Assembly (NCBI GenBank): GCA_030042765.1
Contig: JASHZA010000257.1
Span: 1 to 9,759, forward strand
DNA: 9,759 nucleotides
Direction: 5' to 3'
DNA from: Candidatus Binataceae bacterium
GTDB taxonomy: Bacteria > Desulfobacterota > Binatia > Binatales > Binataceae
The position numbers and the translations under genes are program-made. Each line of letters begins with the position of its first letter. Positions within the stretch are counted from its first letter, which is position 1. The notes under the pieces were generated by a model. The model searched no databases. It saw nothing but the letters and a program-made list of their open reading frames with translations, and was not told the DNA's origin. Shown in pieces: positions 7,935 through 9,759 of the stretch.

Positions 7935-9119
7935 GTGCGCATACCGGGAATCACAATTATCGATCGCTACGTTGCGCAGGAGGTTGTCGCTCCCTTCGCG
8001 CTGGGGGTTCTGCTGCTGACCTTCGCTCTGGTCACTGGACGCCTGCTGCGACTCACGGAGATGGTCGTCAATCACGGCGTATCCCTCGGCGATGTCGCCT
8101 TACTTATCGGCTTTGTCATGCCGGCTTTCCTCGAATTGACTTTCCCGATGGCAGTGCTGCTCGGGGTTTTGATCGGTTTTGGCCGGATGTCCGGCGACCG
8201 GGAGTTGATCGCCGCGCGAGCTTGCGGTGTCAGCCTTTACCGGCTGACCATACCGGTGATGGGAGTCGCGCTGGTGGTCTACGCGCTCTCGAGTTGGTTT
8301 GCCTTCACTGTGCGCCCGTGGGCCAATTCTCATCTGCGTGAAGAAATTTTTGAATTGACCCGGACCCGATCGACGGCCGGACTCAAGGAGAAGGTCTTTA
8401 ACCGCAATTTCCCCGGACTGGTGGTGTACGTTGAACATGTCTCAACCGCCGACGACACTTTGCACAGCGTGATGATCTCGGACGCGCGCGATCCCGATCA
8501 GCAGAACACGATAATCGCCCGCAGCGGCATCGTGGTTCCCGACCGTTCCCATAAGGCGATCACCCTACGCCTCTTCGACGGTTCCATTTTCGGTGCGGAG
8601 GCGCGTAACAACACTTCACACGTCACCAGCTTCCATATATACGATCTCAACGTGCAACCGGAGGAGGAACTCGGCGCCGGCGATATTGATCCGGAGGAAA
8701 TGAGCCTGCCGGACCTCCGCTCGGCAATCGCGCAGGCCCGCGCGTCGGGTAAACCCGACTACGACGCCGAAACTGAACTTGCGAGCAAGTTCACCCTGCC
8801 GTTTACGACTATGCTGTTCGCCCTGCTGGGTGTATCGCTCGGCCTCAAGCCGGCCCGTGGCGGCCAGTCGGAGCGCTTCGGCGTCGCGATCGCGCTGTTC
8901 TTCCTCTACTACTCGCTGATGCGCGCTGGCGAGGCGCTCGCGCAGCGCGGACTTCTCTATTCGTTCGTGGCGATGAGCATCCCAGACCTGGTCTTCGCGG
9001 TGCTCGCGATCGTCCTCTTCGTGCGCAGCGCCACTGACCGCGCCGATCAGGGACGGGGCGCCGGCGACTTCCTGTGGGATTGGATCGAACGTTACGAGCG
9101 CCAACGAGAGCCGGCATGA
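7935..9119 (+). CDS. lptF: LPS export ABC transporter permease LptF
   Basis: One of the two inner-membrane permeases that, with LptG and the ATPase LptB, extract LPS from the inner membrane and pass it to the LptC-LptA bridge. The 394 residues follow the YjgP/YjgQ layout. Three membrane helices come first (about 15-35, 55-82, 103-124), with the conserved cytoplasmic stretch SGDRELIAARACGVSLYRL (86-104) between the second and third. A periplasmic jelly-roll domain follows (about 130-280), then three C-terminal helices (about 286-304, 313-331, 344-363) with FTLPFTTMLFALLGVSLGLK (286-305). GTG 7935 gives a normal N-terminus (IIDRYVAQEVVAPFALG) but has no Shine-Dalgarno. An ATG at 7906 with GAGGAG is in another frame. 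The stop overlaps the lptG start. LptF is favoured over LptG by gene order. Confidence 0.93.
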   Translation: MRIPGITIIDRYVAQEVVAPFALGVLLLTFALVTGRLLRLTEMVVNHGVSLGDVALLIGFVMPAFLELTFPMAVLLGVLIGFGRMSGDRELIAARACGVSLYRLTIPVMGVALVVYALSSWFAFTVRPWANSHLREEIFELTRTRSTAGLKEKVFNRNFPGLVVYVEHVSTADDTLHSVMISDARDPDQQNTIIARSGIVVPDRSHKAITLRLFDGSIFGAEARNNTSHVTSFHIYDLNVQPEEELGAGDIDPEEMSLPDLRSAIAQARASGKPDYDAETELASKFTLPFTTMLFALLGVSLGLKPARGGQSERFGVAIALFFLYYSLMRAGEALAQRGLLYSFVAMSIPDLVFAVLAIVLFVRSATDRADQGRGAGDFLWDWIERYERQREPA

Positions 9120-9759
9120 GCGCACGCGCCCGGCTTTCGCCCACGCTCGACCGCTTCCTCGGCGGGCAATTCTTCGGCCCGTTTTTAATCTGCTTGGGTG
9201 CTTTCACCATCGCCTATCTGATCGGCGACATGTTCGATCGCTTCAACGACCTGATCCATTACGGCGGCTTCGGCGCGATCGGCCTCGAATACTTCGCGCT
9301 CAAGATTCCGCTGATCGTCTCGCAACTGCTGCCGGTCGCTTGTCTCGCCGGCGTGCTGCTCGGCTTTGCGCTGCTCAACCGCTCGGGCGAAGTATTGGCT
9401 TGTCAGCAGTTGGGGATCAGCCGGCTCGAAATGGCCCTGCCGGTGCTGGTCGTCGCCTCGGTAATCGCTGTCTTTAACTTCGCCTTGAACGAGACCGTGG
9501 TACCGTTCGCGACGCGTCAAGCCCGCTACTTGTATGAGGTCGAGCTCAAAAAGCGTGAGCTCAAGGGCGTCTTCGCCAACCAGCGCATCTGGGTACGCGT
9601 CCGCAGCGGGTTTCTCAGCGCCGACCGCTACGATGCGCCGACCCGCAGTTTGCGCGGAGTCACGCTCTATGAGCTCGGCCCGGACTTCAGCCTGCGCAAC
9701 ATCGTGCATGCCCGGAGGGCAAGCTGGAACGGCGAGTCCTGGACCCCCGATGCCTCTGC
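9116..9759 (+). CDS. lptG: LPS export ABC transporter permease LptG, 5' part (partial at right edge)
   Basis: Second permease of the LptB2FG extractor. ATG 9116 overlaps the lptF TGA (ATGA), so the two subunits are probably translationally coupled. 214 codons are visible, starting MSARARLSPTLDRFLGGQFF and open to the window edge; family members are usually 350-390 residues, so the rest of the periplasmic domain and three membrane helices are missing. Three membrane helices are seen at about 18-37, 62-88 and 106-124. The conserved cytoplasmic segment LLNRSGEVLACQQLGISRLE (86-105) is followed by NETVVPFATRQARYLYEVEL (125-144), typical of the family. By-eye alignment places an acidic residue (Asp38) near the LPS-contacting Lys34 of E. 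coli LptG; this alignment is uncertain. Confidence 0.93.
   Translation, partial: MSARARLSPTLDRFLGGQFFGPFLICLGAFTIAYLIGDMFDRFNDLIHYGGFGAIGLEYFALKIPLIVSQLLPVACLAGVLLGFALLNRSGEVLACQQLGISRLEMALPVLVVASVIAVFNFALNETVVPFATRQARYLYEVELKKRELKGVFANQRIWVRVRSGFLSADRYDAPTRSLRGVTLYELGPDFSLRNIVHARRASWNGESWTPDAS

Noticed and set aside
7618..8019. A 133-codon plus-strand frame across the rlmB-lptF gap
   Set aside because: It overlaps rlmB antisense and lptF out of frame and resembles no protein; only its last 37 codons (from ATG 7906) have a Shine-Dalgarno, noted as a finding.
8616..9709. Minus-strand open frames opposite lptF and lptG
   Set aside because: Antisense shadows of two recognisable membrane proteins, with no ribosome binding site or family features.

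Overview
This window is a high-GC chromosomal core region from a Gram-negative bacterium. LptF and LptG, the permease subunits of the lipopolysaccharide exporter, imply an outer membrane with LPS. The gene order (rlmB, four tRNAs Thr-Tyr-Gly-Thr, rpmG, tRNA-Trp, secE, nusG, rplK-A-J-L, rpoB) matches the arrangement known from Proteobacteria and former delta-proteobacterial groups such as Desulfobacterota. I infer a deltaproteobacterial or related lineage (Myxococcota and Binatota are also possible) but cannot fix the taxon from sequence alone. No mobile element, CRISPR array or phage gene is visible.

Layout: positions 1 to about 7760 are read from the minus strand. In transcription order they hold rlmB (23S rRNA 2'-O-methyltransferase), tRNA-Thr(TGT), tRNA-Tyr(GTA), tRNA-Gly(TCC), tRNA-Thr(GGT), rpmG (bL33, only 50 codons), tRNA-Trp(CCA), secE, nusG, rplK, rplA, rplJ, rplL and the first 882 codons of rpoB, which runs off the left edge. 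From 7935 to the right edge the plus strand carries lptF and the 5' part of lptG, which overlap by ATGA. The 187 bp between rlmB and lptF is a divergent intergenic region. No gene-free stretch exceeds about 210 bp.

The genes form a translation and transcription supply unit: tRNAs, ribosomal stalk and L1-arm proteins, the NusG elongation factor, the SecE translocon subunit and RNA polymerase beta. A perfect TTGACA -35 hexamer overlaps the rlmB stop codon, with CATAAT 15 bp downstream, and probably drives the whole tRNA-to-rpoB cluster. A GC-rich hairpin between rplL and rpoB may act as a partial attenuator.

No previously undescribed system is evident. The points worth a second look are small: the absence of tuf from its usual place between tRNA-Thr(GGT) and rpmG; the stop-codon-embedded promoter; an unresolved lptF start, where the best Shine-Dalgarno serves an out-of-frame ATG; a basic His/Arg/Gln-rich N-terminal extension on RlmB; and a rplA-rplJ gap too short for a classical L10 leader.
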